Source: Acidobacteriota bacterium
GTDB lineage: Bacteria; Acidobacteriota; Terriglobia; Terriglobales; Acidobacteriaceae
Length of the DNA stretch: 64,000 nt
Direction: 5' to 3'
Assembly: GCA_021792795.1 (NCBI GenBank)
Contig: JAJYUB010000002.1
Location: 62,001 to 126,000 of the forward strand
The notes beneath the pieces were generated by a model. It did not search any database. It was not told the DNA's origin and saw only the letters and a list, made by a program, of their open reading frames with translations. Below are positions 54,711 through 62,969 of the stretch, one piece after another. The translations under genes were made by a program, and so were the position numbers. The first letter of the stretch is position 1. Each line of letters starts with the position of its first letter.

Positions 54711-56063
54711 ATGGAAGCTTCCCCGAGTTTTGCCAGGAAACAAGCCGTCCGTCTTCTTATTACCTTCCTATTCGTGGCCACGACCCTGGCTTCGGCGCAA
54801 GATTGGGTGCGTACTGGGACCAATCTCGGCGCGCAAAAAATCCGCCTGGCAGCCGCCGACTTCAAAATGGTCGGCAACGACGCCGCGCTCAGCAATGCCC
54901 AGCTTACCTTCAATCAGGTGCTGTTTTCCGACCTCACCAACGCCGGCATCTTCGACATGGTGTCCAAGAGCATGGCTCCGACGGTGATGCCCGGTTCTCC
55001 GCAGGAGATCGATCTTGCGCAGTGGAACGCCCCTCCCGCCAACGCCGCCATGGTGGCCTTCGGCTCGATCAGCGTGCAGAACGGGCGCGTGATTGTCTTT
55101 GGCTGGCTTTTCGACGCGAAAAATGCCCAGTCGGCCCAGGTCTTGGGCCTGCAGTACAACGAGGCGTTGACACCCGACACGGCGCGCCACATCGCACATG
55201 AATTTGCCGACGCCATCATCGCGCGCCTCGGCGGCGGCATCAACGGAATCGCCGAAAGCAAGATCTTTTACATCTCCGACCGCAGCGGAAACAAAGAAGT
55301 TTGGGAGATGGACTATGACGGCGCCAACCAGCAGCAGATCACCCATATCAGCTCCATTTGTTTGTCTCCGCGCATTTCCCCGGACGGACAGCGCCTGGCC
55401 TTCGATGAGTTGAATTCCCGTGGCGGCAACATCCGTATCTATTCGATGGGCCTGCGCCGCCTGGTCAGTTTTCCCATCCACGATGGGACCGACTACTCGC
55501 CGGCGTGGTCGCCCGATGGCAACAGCCTGGCCTTCTCCTCCTCGCGCAGCGGCGACCCGGAAATCTGGATCTCCTCCGTCGCCGGCTTCGGTCTGCGCCG
55601 TATCACTGCCTATCGCGGGCCCGATGTATCGCCCGTGTTCAACCCCAAAACCGGAGATCAGATCGCCTGGATCAGCGGCCGCACCGGCTTGCCCCAAGTC
55701 TACATAATGAGTTCCGACGGGACCAACGTGCAGCGCATGACCGACGGCGGGTACGCAACCTCTGTCTCGTGGTCGCCAAACGGACAATTTCTGGCCTTCG
55801 CGTGGTCGCGCAATTATGGGCCGGGCGCCCCTGGCGGCCAGGACATTTACGTGATGGATATCGCCAGCCACCGCTGGGAACAACTGACGCATGACATTGG
55901 CCGCACCGACTTTCCGTCCTGGTCGCCCGATGGCCGCCACATTGTTTTCCAGAGAACCGTGCATGGTCACAGCGAGATCTGGACCATGTTGGCAGACGGC
56001 ACTGGACAGCAGGCATTGACCACCGTTGGAAATGGCCGTATGCCGAACTGGAGTTGGAAGTAG
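54711..56063 (+). CDS. tolB: Tol-Pal system protein TolB
   Basis: A 450-residue periplasmic protein that binds Pal. The start at 54711 has GGAG upstream and begins a signal peptide (LLITFLFVATTLASA). Residues ~20-165 are the TolB N-terminal domain; the rest is a six-bladed propeller with repeats such as SDRSGNKEVWEMDYDGANQQ, ISPDGQRLAFDELNSRGGNI, SPAWSPDGNSLAFSSSRSGD-type blades (shown in part as YSPAWSPDGNSLAF) and FPSWSPDGRHIVFQR. It is complete. Confidence 0.93.
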   Translation: MEASPSFARKQAVRLLITFLFVATTLASAQDWVRTGTNLGAQKIRLAAADFKMVGNDAALSNAQLTFNQVLFSDLTNAGIFDMVSKSMAPTVMPGSPQEIDLAQWNAPPANAAMVAFGSISVQNGRVIVFGWLFDAKNAQSAQVLGLQYNEALTPDTARHIAHEFADAIIARLGGGINGIAESKIFYISDRSGNKEVWEMDYDGANQQQITHISSICLSPRISPDGQRLAFDELNSRGGNIRIYSMGLRRLVSFPIHDGTDYSPAWSPDGNSLAFSSSRSGDPEIWISSVAGFGLRRITAYRGPDVSPVFNPKTGDQIAWISGRTGLPQVYIMSSDGTNVQRMTDGGYATSVSWSPNGQFLAFAWSRNYGPGAPGGQDIYVMDIASHRWEQLTHDIGRTDFPSWSPDGRHIVFQRTVHGHSEIWTMLADGTGQQALTTVGNGRMPNWSWK

Positions 56064-56145
56064 CTGTATTTTGTGACAACTGGCACATGAGTACGCGCTT
56101 TTTCGTTCTACACTACTAAACGAAGGTAAGTTTTGAGGAGAATCC

Positions 56146-56892
56146 ATGAAGACCTATCGAAAGAATTCTGCATTGGCTATCGCAGCGCTCGCTGCTTTCT
56201 TGATCACCACGGGCTGCCATCACAAGCAGGCCCCCGCGCCGGAAGCCCCTGCGCCTCCGGCTGCAACCGCGCCCGCTCCAACCGCCAGCATTACCGTCAC
56301 TCCGGACACGATCAATTCCGGCCAGAGCGCGGCCCTCAACTGGACCTCAACCAATGCGACGGATGTCTCGATCGACGGCATCGGCGCAGTCGAAACCAGC
56401 GGCACCAAGACGGTCAGCCCCGCCGAAACCACGACATATCATCTGGTTGCGCGCGGCGATGGCGGATCGACGGATGCGACGGCGACCCTGACAGTTAGCG
56501 CGCCACCGCCACCACCGCCGCCAGCCGCCCCCGAAGCGTTGACAGAATCGGAGTTCGAACAGAATGTCAAGCCGATCTTCTTCGACTTCGACGCCTACAC
56601 CATCCGCTCGGACGCGCAATCCGTCATCGCCCAGGACGCGTCCTTCCTGCAGTCGCATCCGAATGCAAAGATCCTGATCGCCGGCTATTGCGATGAGCGC
56701 GGTTCGGAGGAATACAACCTGGCGTTGGGCCAGAACCGCGCCAATTCCGCCAAAACTGCTTTGACGCAGGCCGGCGTCGATGCCAGCCGCATTCGTACCA
56801 TCAGCTACGGCAAAGAAAAGCAGTTCTGCACCGAGCACAACGAGTCTTGCTGGCAGCAAAACCGCCGCGCCCAGTTCAGTCTGGACCAGTAG
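56146..56892 (+). CDS. pal: Peptidoglycan-associated lipoprotein Pal with an extra Ig-like domain
   Basis: A 248-residue outer-membrane lipoprotein. The lipobox LITTGC places the lipidated Cys at residue 24. A Pro/Ala spacer leads to an Ig-like beta-sandwich at ~48-120 (SITVTPDTINSGQSAALNW, ending STDATATLTVS), a Pro run (PPPPPPPAAP), and the OmpA domain from ~135: VKPIFFDFDAYTIRSDA, ILIAGYCDERGSEEYNLALG and QNRRAQFSL, which binds peptidoglycan. Most Pal proteins lack the Ig-like part. GAGGAG-type sequence precedes the ATG. Confidence 0.93.
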   Translation: MKTYRKNSALAIAALAAFLITTGCHHKQAPAPEAPAPPAATAPAPTASITVTPDTINSGQSAALNWTSTNATDVSIDGIGAVETSGTKTVSPAETTTYHLVARGDGGSTDATATLTVSAPPPPPPPAAPEALTESEFEQNVKPIFFDFDAYTIRSDAQSVIAQDASFLQSHPNAKILIAGYCDERGSEEYNLALGQNRANSAKTALTQAGVDASRIRTISYGKEKQFCTEHNESCWQQNRRAQFSLDQ

Positions 56893-57072
56893 CGGCCAGC
56901 AATTCCCGCGAAGGGACCTGCGCTTGGCCCCTCGCGAACAACCGGCGGCAGCACTTGCATGGATCGCCATCCTACCTGTGCTGCCGTGGATTTTGAAACA
57001 CTCAACGTATTTGCCGTACACTTTTCTTAGAAGCAGAAATCAGGCGCGATTTGCGTCTAGAGCGGGTGTCGC

Positions 57073-57996
57073 ATGCGTACTCTTTTACGAGCTTCCGCAC
57101 TTTCGATCAGCGTTCTTTTGCTGGCTGCCGCGCCCAACGCGTTTGCCGTCAACAAAGACATCATTGCCCTGCAGGCCCAGGTGCAGCAGATGCAGGACAT
57201 GATGATGAGCATGCAGCAGGCGAACGACGAACGCTACGCCACCATGCACACCCTGCTGCAGCAGACATCCGATAGCGTCGCCAAGGTCGCTGCCCAGGTC
57301 GACTCCATGCAAAAGACCGCTCAGGCCGTGCAGGGATCGGAAGGAACTTCCCTGCAACAGCTTTCCGGACAAATGCAATCCATGAACGATTCGCTGGATG
57401 AATTGCGCGCCCGCCTCGACAAACTCGACAAAGAAATCGCGGGCATTCAGCAACAGCAGCAGTCCCTCGCCGCCGGACAGTCCTCGCCGTCGGGACAACC
57501 GGGGCAGCCACCGCCAACCGCCGGTCAGCCCGGCACAGACCAGGCGCAGGGCGCGCCCGCGAGCCAGCCTCCCGCGCCGCAGGCGCCTCCGCTCGATCAG
57601 CTCTATCAGTCCGCGGCCACCGATTACAACGCCGCCAAATATAACCTCTCCAGCCAGGAATTCGCCGACGTCGTCAAGTTCTACCCGCAAAGCACGCAAG
57701 CCGGCAACGCACAATTTTACATGGGCGAGATCGACTATCGCTCCGGAAACTATAAAAGCGCGATCGACAATTACTCGGCGGTACTTTCACAGTACCCGGG
57801 CAGTTCCAAAGCTCCCACGGCCCAATTGCGGAAAGCACAATCTGAACTGGCCCTGGGGCAGAAGGAATCGGGCATTCGCGATATGCGCTCTCTGATCCAA
57901 CGATATCCGCAAACACCCGAAGCGATGCAGGCGCGCAGCAAGCTGAACGGCATGGGCGTCCACATCTACGCGAAACCTGCCGCGAGCCATCCGTAG
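57073..57996 (+). CDS. cpoB: Tol-Pal associated TPR protein CpoB (YbgF)
   Basis: A 307-residue periplasmic protein with a signal peptide (SALSISVLLLAAAPNAFA), an N-terminal coiled coil (residues ~25-130, rich in Gln, Met, Ser; forms trimers in relatives), a Pro/Gln-rich linker and a C-terminal TPR domain: YNAAKYNLSSQEFADVVKFY, AQFYMGEIDYRSGNYKSAID, and KAPTAQLRKAQSELALGQKE. CpoB coordinates Tol-Pal with peptidoglycan synthesis at division. It follows pal after 180 bases. Confidence 0.92.
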   Translation: MRTLLRASALSISVLLLAAAPNAFAVNKDIIALQAQVQQMQDMMMSMQQANDERYATMHTLLQQTSDSVAKVAAQVDSMQKTAQAVQGSEGTSLQQLSGQMQSMNDSLDELRARLDKLDKEIAGIQQQQQSLAAGQSSPSGQPGQPPPTAGQPGTDQAQGAPASQPPAPQAPPLDQLYQSAATDYNAAKYNLSSQEFADVVKFYPQSTQAGNAQFYMGEIDYRSGNYKSAIDNYSAVLSQYPGSSKAPTAQLRKAQSELALGQKESGIRDMRSLIQRYPQTPEAMQARSKLNGMGVHIYAKPAASHP

Positions 57997-58050
57997 GGGT
58001 CTCAGCGACTGCATTCCAGGCAACAGCCTCCCCAGGACTTGACACTCTAT

Positions 58051-58269
58051 ATGACCGACACAAGCACTCCTCCCGTCCAACCGGACGCCGACAAAGCCAA
58101 GGGTGTCGTGGAAGACGACTCTCCGCGCCAGCCTGGCCAGGCGCGCGCTTCGCAGGAATCGATGGCCGGACAATTGGGCCATCGCAACACGGACGATTTG
58201 ACCAGCGGCAACGACACCGATTTTCCCGAGCCCGGCTCCAGCCCGGAACACAGCGGGGAACACAAGTAG
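58051..58269 (+). CDS. Small hydrophilic hypothetical protein
   Basis: A 72-residue, acidic, probably disordered protein rich in Ser, Pro, Gly, Asp and Glu. There is no helix anchor or motif. It lies in the gap between cpoB and the permease on the same strand, and the start could also be the TTG at 58039. It may be real because it is open over the whole gap and has sensible codon use, but this is weak support. Confidence 0.5.
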   Translation: MTDTSTPPVQPDADKAKGVVEDDSPRQPGQARASQESMAGQLGHRNTDDLTSGNDTDFPEPGSSPEHSGEHK

Positions 58270-58307
58270 CGTGACCCGTCGCCTGTCGTCGCCCCTGTGA
58301 TCGCCCG

Positions 58308-59045
58308 ATGAATGCGGTGGTCCTGCACGTTCTCGTCGTCCTGTTTCTGGCCACGACAATTCGATCGACATTTGGCTTCGGCGAAGCGCTCTTTGCCGTC
58401 CCATTGCTCGCGCTCCGCATTCCGCTCGCGGTCGCAACTCCTCTCGCCGTACTCGTTTCCATTACCATCGCCCTTGTCGTTGTGGCGCAGGACTGGCGGC
58501 ATATTCAGGTGCGCAGCGTCGGCGGGCTGCTGGGATCGACCGTCCTCGGAATTCCAGTGGGCTTGATGCTGCTGACGATCGGCAAACCGCAACCGATGAA
58601 AGCTGCCCTCGCCGTCCTTCTTATCGCCTTCTCCGTCTATTGTCTCCGCAGGCGGACCCTGTTTACGCTGCAACACGACAGCAAGCGTTGGCTCCTGGCC
58701 TGCGGATTTTGTGCCGGCGTCCTCGGCGGCGCCTATGGAATGAACGGACCTCCCCTGGTGCTCTACGGCGCCATGCGCCGTTGGTCGGCACAGCAGTTCC
58801 GGGCCACCCTGCAAGGATATTTTCTGCCGGCCAGCATCGTCGGCATGACGGGCTACTGGCTTGCAGGCCTGTGGACTCCCGTAGTGACGCATGATTATTT
58901 GTTGTCGTTGCCTGTCGTCCTGCCTGCCATTTGGCTGGGCAGAATTCTCAACCGCCGTATGCGCGGAGATCGATTTCTCAAGTACGTCTACTTTGGCCTG
59001 GCAACGGTCGGATGCGCCCTGCTGATTCAAGCCATCCATCCATAA
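58308..59045 (+). CDS. TauE/SafE-family membrane permease
   Basis: A 245-residue, seven- to eight-helix protein with the two family repeats: TFGFGEALFAVPLLALRIP in the first half and CGFCAGVLGGAYGMNGPPLV in the second. These proteins are thought to export sulfite or organosulfur anions or to handle related compounds. The substrate here is unknown. The first helix starts at residue 1, as usual. Confidence 0.88.
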   Translation: MNAVVLHVLVVLFLATTIRSTFGFGEALFAVPLLALRIPLAVATPLAVLVSITIALVVVAQDWRHIQVRSVGGLLGSTVLGIPVGLMLLTIGKPQPMKAALAVLLIAFSVYCLRRRTLFTLQHDSKRWLLACGFCAGVLGGAYGMNGPPLVLYGAMRRWSAQQFRATLQGYFLPASIVGMTGYWLAGLWTPVVTHDYLLSLPVVLPAIWLGRILNRRMRGDRFLKYVYFGLATVGCALLIQAIHP

Positions 59046-59074
59046 AATCGACTGGCCGCGAGTGATAATAGTGC

Positions 59075-59728
59075 ATGGCCATCTACCAGCCCAATGCACG
59101 TACGCAAGTTGCTCGGCTCCCCAAGCGCGCCGTCTATGACAAAACGCAGGTCCACGCCATCCTCGACGAAGGGTTTCTCTGCCATGTCGGCTTCAACGTC
59201 GAGCAACAGCCCTACGTCATTCCCACCGGCTATGTTCGCGCCGGCGAGAAACTCTATATCCATGGCTCCGCCGCAAGCCGCATGATGCGCCAATTGGATC
59301 GAGGGATTCAAGTCTGCGTCACGGTAACACTGGTCGATGGGTTCGTGCTCGCCCGCTCGGCGTTTCATCATTCTGTCAACTACCGCTCCGTGGTAATGCT
59401 GGGGACAGCGCGGCTGGTCGTCGATCGCGACGAAAAAATCGATGCGCTCCGCCGCTTTACCAATCACATTGTCCCTGGCCGGTGGGACGAGGCAAGACAG
59501 CCCACGGACCAGGAGCTGAAGGCGACCAGCGTGCTGGTGTTGCCGCTGGAAGAGGTCTCCGCCAAAGTGCGCACCGGCCCGCCCATCGACGACGAAGAAG
59601 ATTATGCATTGCCCATCTGGGCGGGCGTGGTCCCCATTCGCATGGGTGTTGGCGATCCCGTTCCTGACGATCGCATCTCACCCGCAGTCGAGGCCTTCGA
59701 CACAAGGAGGCTGACAAGGTTCTTCTAG
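59075..59728 (+). CDS. FMN-binding pyridoxamine 5'-phosphate oxidase-like protein
   Basis: A 217-residue split-barrel flavoprotein of the NimA/PNPOx-like group. RLPKRAVYDKTQVHAILDEG is the family start, followed by CHVGFNVEQQPYVIPTGYVR, YIHGSAASRMMRQL and AFHHSVNYRSVVMLGTARLV, which are the FMN-contacting strands and loops in relatives. The reaction is unknown; relatives reduce small molecules or bind heme. It stands 29 bases after the permease gene. Confidence 0.88.
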   Translation: MAIYQPNARTQVARLPKRAVYDKTQVHAILDEGFLCHVGFNVEQQPYVIPTGYVRAGEKLYIHGSAASRMMRQLDRGIQVCVTVTLVDGFVLARSAFHHSVNYRSVVMLGTARLVVDRDEKIDALRRFTNHIVPGRWDEARQPTDQELKATSVLVLPLEEVSAKVRTGPPIDDEEDYALPIWAGVVPIRMGVGDPVPDDRISPAVEAFDTRRLTRFF

Positions 59729-59737
59729 TGCGTGTTA

Positions 59738-59826
59738 ACCCTCCAGTAGACCCCGGACTTTAGTCCGGAGGATGAGAAACTGCGGGAGTACGCCTTCAGG
59801 CGCTAAGGCTCGCAACCGCGGCCGCC
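59738..59826. repeat. Intergenic hairpin element
   Basis: CCGGACT (59753) pairs perfectly with AGTCCGG (59762) over a 2-base loop, and a second short palindrome GCCT-TC-AGGC lies downstream near 59794. The combination resembles REP-like elements seen in Acidobacteria, by memory only. It may also end transcription of the FMN-protein gene. Confidence 0.4.
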
Positions 59827-59848
59827 TTCGCATGCTAGAGTCGATTTT

Positions 59849-60886
59849 GTGGCCAGAACACCTGAAGAACTGCATCGCTCCAACAAGAACCCAAGCGCCG
59901 CGAGCGGCCAACAAACCCGCAACACGCCGACACGCGACGATTTGTCGCATCAACTCGATCGCGCCGAAGTCGTCAGCGGGCGCTGGCTGGTGAAGGCAAT
60001 CCTAGGGGTGCTTGCGATTGCAGGAGTCGCGCTCTATCTCACCGTCTGTCTGCTCTTCTATCAAGGACAATGGCAGTTCACATTTTTCCCGCCCAGACGG
60101 ACGCCGCCCACCGCCGCAACGATCACAGCGAAAACCGGACTTCCCATTGCGGATGTTCGCTTCGATACCACCGAAGAAGGCGTGGAGCGATTGGATGGAT
60201 GGTGGATTCCCGCCGCCAAGAGCCAAGCCCCCAATCGTGCGGCCGCACTTTCGCACATGGTGGTGCTGTTCTGCCCCAATGGCCGCACAGATTTGGCCGG
60301 GAATGTCGATGCATTCAAGGCTTTGCACGCGTTGGGCGTCGATGTGTTTGCATTCGACTATCAAGGGTTCGGCGCCAGCCAGACTGGTCATCCCTCCCAG
60401 CAGAAAGCCTATGCAAACGGCGTCGCCGCCATGAATTATCTGACCGGAATGCGCCACGTCCCTCCAGACCGCGTGATCGTCTATGGCGCGCGTCTCGGTG
60501 CCGCCGTCGCCGCGCGCGTCGCCCAGCAGTCGCCGAAAATCGCGGGGCTCATTATTGAAGACCCGCAGCCATCGCTCACGGAAGAGGTCAAGCTGGAGCA
60601 GCACATTCATCTGCTGCCGATATGGCTGGTTTTTCAGGATCGATTTCAAATTTCAACGATGATGCCCTCGCTCAAAATGCCGAAACTGGTCCTCTCCACC
60701 CCCGCCATGCGCGAGTACGCCTCCGGCGTGGCCAGGGTGTATGACGAAGCCCATCCTCCCAAGCAAAAAATCGCCCTGGAAAACGAGCCCGTATATGTGC
60801 AGCCGGAATGGCGCGCAGCCGTGGGCAACTTCCTGAACGGCGTGGCGGCCGAACCTGCCAGTCCAACCCCGTCGCGAATACCCTAA
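59849..60886 (+). CDS. Membrane-anchored alpha/beta-hydrolase-fold protein, nucleophile missing
   Basis: A 345-residue protein with a hydrophilic N-terminus, one helix (residues ~50-70, ILGVLAIAGVALYLTVCLLF) and an alpha/beta-hydrolase domain of the BEM46/YqkD type: VVLFCPNGRTDLAGN, VFAFDYQGFGASQTGHPSQQ and VIVYGARLGAAVAARVAQ. The elbow, normally G-x-S-x-G, reads GARLG, with Arg for the Ser, and the late His segment is not recognisable. It is therefore probably not an active serine hydrolase. The start is the GTG at 59849. It lies 22 bases upstream of the epimerase-like gene. Confidence 0.82.
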   Translation: MARTPEELHRSNKNPSAASGQQTRNTPTRDDLSHQLDRAEVVSGRWLVKAILGVLAIAGVALYLTVCLLFYQGQWQFTFFPPRRTPPTAATITAKTGLPIADVRFDTTEEGVERLDGWWIPAAKSQAPNRAAALSHMVVLFCPNGRTDLAGNVDAFKALHALGVDVFAFDYQGFGASQTGHPSQQKAYANGVAAMNYLTGMRHVPPDRVIVYGARLGAAVAARVAQQSPKIAGLIIEDPQPSLTEEVKLEQHIHLLPIWLVFQDRFQISTMMPSLKMPKLVLSTPAMREYASGVARVYDEAHPPKQKIALENEPVYVQPEWRAAVGNFLNGVAAEPASPTPSRIP

Positions 60887-60908
60887 AATAGTTCGAGGCC
60901 CCATCTCG

Positions 60909-61931
60909 ATGCCGATCGATACAGAAGAGCAGTTGGAAGAAAAGCTGTCACAGCCGTCGCCCGACGATATTGCAGCCATGCGGGCACTCCAGGGCGACAT
61001 TGTTGTTCTGGGTGTGGGCGGAAAAATGGGACCCAGCCTCGTCCGCCTCATGCGGCGCTCCGTGACCGAAGCCGGCGTTCAGAAAAGAATCATCGCGGTC
61101 GCGCGTTTTACCGACCCAACCCTGCCCCCTGCGCTCCAGGCGGAAGGAATCGAGACCATCGCCTGCGACCTGCTGGAGGACGGCGCGCTCGACCGTCTGC
61201 CGGAGGCCCCGAATATCATTTTTATGGCTGCGCGAAAATTCGGCACCACCGGGGCCGAATACCTGAGCTGGGCGATGAATACACAACTTCCCGCCCTCGT
61301 CGCCAGTCGCTATCGCAATTCTCGAATTGTGTGCTTTTCCAGCGGCAACGTCTATCCTCTCCGTCCGCTTCAACTGGGCGGGGCCAGTGAAGAGACTCCA
61401 GTCGATCCTCGCGGAGAATATGCGCAATCCGTGCTTGGTCGCGAGCGGCTGTTTGAGTATGCATCTCATCGCTGGGGAACGCCGGTCGCGCTGCTCCGCC
61501 TCAACTATGCCGTTGACCTGCGCTATGGCGTCCTGTCCGATATCGGGACGGCCGTGTTTCAACGCCAGCCGCTCGACATCCGCACGCCGATGCTGAATGC
61601 AATCTGGCAGCGCGACGCCAATTCTGTTTGCTTTCGCGCATTCGAGTATTGCCAGTCGCCGCCGTTTGTCCTGAATTTGACCGGCCCCGAAACTCTCAGC
61701 ATCCGCTGGATTGCGGAAGAGTTCGGCAAGCATTTTGCCTGCCAGCCAATTTTTGCCGGCGAAGAAACTTCCTCCGCGCTCCTTAGCAATGCGGCAAAAC
61801 AGCATCGCCTCTTCGGCTACCCCACCGTAACTCCCAACGAGATGATCGCATGGACGGCCCATTGGATCGCCGGCGGCAAGAAATCTTTGAACAAACCGAC
61901 ACATTTTCAAACACGAGACGGAAAGTTCTAA
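60909..61931 (+). CDS. NAD-dependent epimerase/dehydratase-like protein
   Basis: A 340-residue protein of the extended SDR fold. The nucleotide turn is VVLGVGGKMGPSLVRLM. The segment CFSSGNVYPLRP fits the catalytic Ser strand, but the active-site motif Y-x3-K reads YAQSV (in GEYAQSVLGRERLFEY), so the Lys is absent. The protein may bind nucleotide sugars without classical catalysis or use another mechanism. The stop TAA overlaps the ATG of the next gene by one base, so it is coupled to the DapA-like enzyme. Confidence 0.82.
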   Translation: MPIDTEEQLEEKLSQPSPDDIAAMRALQGDIVVLGVGGKMGPSLVRLMRRSVTEAGVQKRIIAVARFTDPTLPPALQAEGIETIACDLLEDGALDRLPEAPNIIFMAARKFGTTGAEYLSWAMNTQLPALVASRYRNSRIVCFSSGNVYPLRPLQLGGASEETPVDPRGEYAQSVLGRERLFEYASHRWGTPVALLRLNYAVDLRYGVLSDIGTAVFQRQPLDIRTPMLNAIWQRDANSVCFRAFEYCQSPPFVLNLTGPETLSIRWIAEEFGKHFACQPIFAGEETSSALLSNAAKQHRLFGYPTVTPNEMIAWTAHWIAGGKKSLNKPTHFQTRDGKF

Positions 61932-62938
61932 TGACCTTGCGAGAAAAGTTGAAGAATGGCCTTGTCATCCCCGCGCATCCCCTCGCGCTCACCAGCGCCA
62001 AACAGTTGGATGAGCGCCGCCAGCGCGCCTTGACGCGATACTATCGGGCCGCTGGGGCGGGAGGAGTTGCCGTCGGCGTGCATACCACCCAATTTGCAAT
62101 TCGCAGCGTAGGACTGCTTCGCCCCGTCCTCGAACTGGCGGCGGAAGAGGTGCATGGCTCGAACATGGTGAAGATCGCCGGTGTTTGCGGCCCTTTCGCC
62201 GCCGCGGTTGCAGAGGCGGAACTGGCCTGCTCGTTGGGTTACGACGCTGTACTCCTCAGCATGGGCGGACTGCAATCTCTCACCCTCGACGAGCAGCTCG
62301 CGCGCGCTAGCACCATCGCTTCCATCATGCCCGTCGTCGGGTTCTATCTGCAGCCTCTCGCCGGCGGCCAGATTTTTCCCTATCGCTTCTGGAGAAAATT
62401 TGTCGAGATCGAAAACCTGGTCGCCATCAAAATGGCGCCCTTCAATCGCTATCAGACCCTGGAAGTTGTCCGCGCCGTGCTGCACGCTGGCCGCGAAAAC
62501 GACATCGCGCTGTACACAGGCAACGACGACAATATCCTGATCGACCTGCTGACGGAATTCAATTTTGGCGGCAATAGCGCGCGGATTGTCGGCGGACTGC
62601 TCGGCCATTGGGCCGTATGGACAAAAACAGCGCTCGCGCATCTCAACTTGGCAAAGCAATCGCGCAGCCCAGTTGCCGGCGATCTGCTCACGCTCGCCCA
62701 GCAGATTACAGACGCAAACGCCGCCTTCTTCGACGCCGCCAACTCGTTCGCCGGCTGCATCTCAGGCATTCACGAGGTGCTCCGCCGCCAGGGCTTGCTC
62801 GATGGCATCTGGTGCCTCGATCCGAAAGATGCTCTGTCCCCAGGACAAAGCGAGGAAATCGACCGCGTCTATTGCGCCTATCCGCATTTGAACGACGATG
62901 CATTTGTGCAACAGCATCTCGATGAGTGGCTCCGATGA
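61931..62938 (+). CDS. DapA-family lyase/aldolase
   Basis: A 335-residue TIM-barrel enzyme of the dihydrodipicolinate synthase/N-acetylneuraminate lyase superfamily. VAVGVHTTQFAIR matches the substrate-binding loop, and the Schiff-base Lys fits LVAIKMAPFNRYQ. IALYTGNDDNILIDLL follows. The rest differs enough that the substrate is likely a keto-acid sugar derivative rather than aspartate semialdehyde. The start is the ATG at 61931; the frame is open upstream within the epimerase gene. It precedes the Gfo/Idh/MocA gene by 31 bases. Confidence 0.85.
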   Translation: MTLREKLKNGLVIPAHPLALTSAKQLDERRQRALTRYYRAAGAGGVAVGVHTTQFAIRSVGLLRPVLELAAEEVHGSNMVKIAGVCGPFAAAVAEAELACSLGYDAVLLSMGGLQSLTLDEQLARASTIASIMPVVGFYLQPLAGGQIFPYRFWRKFVEIENLVAIKMAPFNRYQTLEVVRAVLHAGRENDIALYTGNDDNILIDLLTEFNFGGNSARIVGGLLGHWAVWTKTALAHLNLAKQSRSPVAGDLLTLAQQITDANAAFFDAANSFAGCISGIHEVLRRQGLLDGIWCLDPKDALSPGQSEEIDRVYCAYPHLNDDAFVQQHLDEWLR

Positions 62939-62969
62939 ACATGGGCGCCGACCGCGAAAGGAGACTCCG

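Noticed and set aside
54768-56147. 459-codon open frame antisense to tolB
   Set aside because: Composition rich in Gly, Arg, His and no motif. It mirrors a well-supported TolB propeller.
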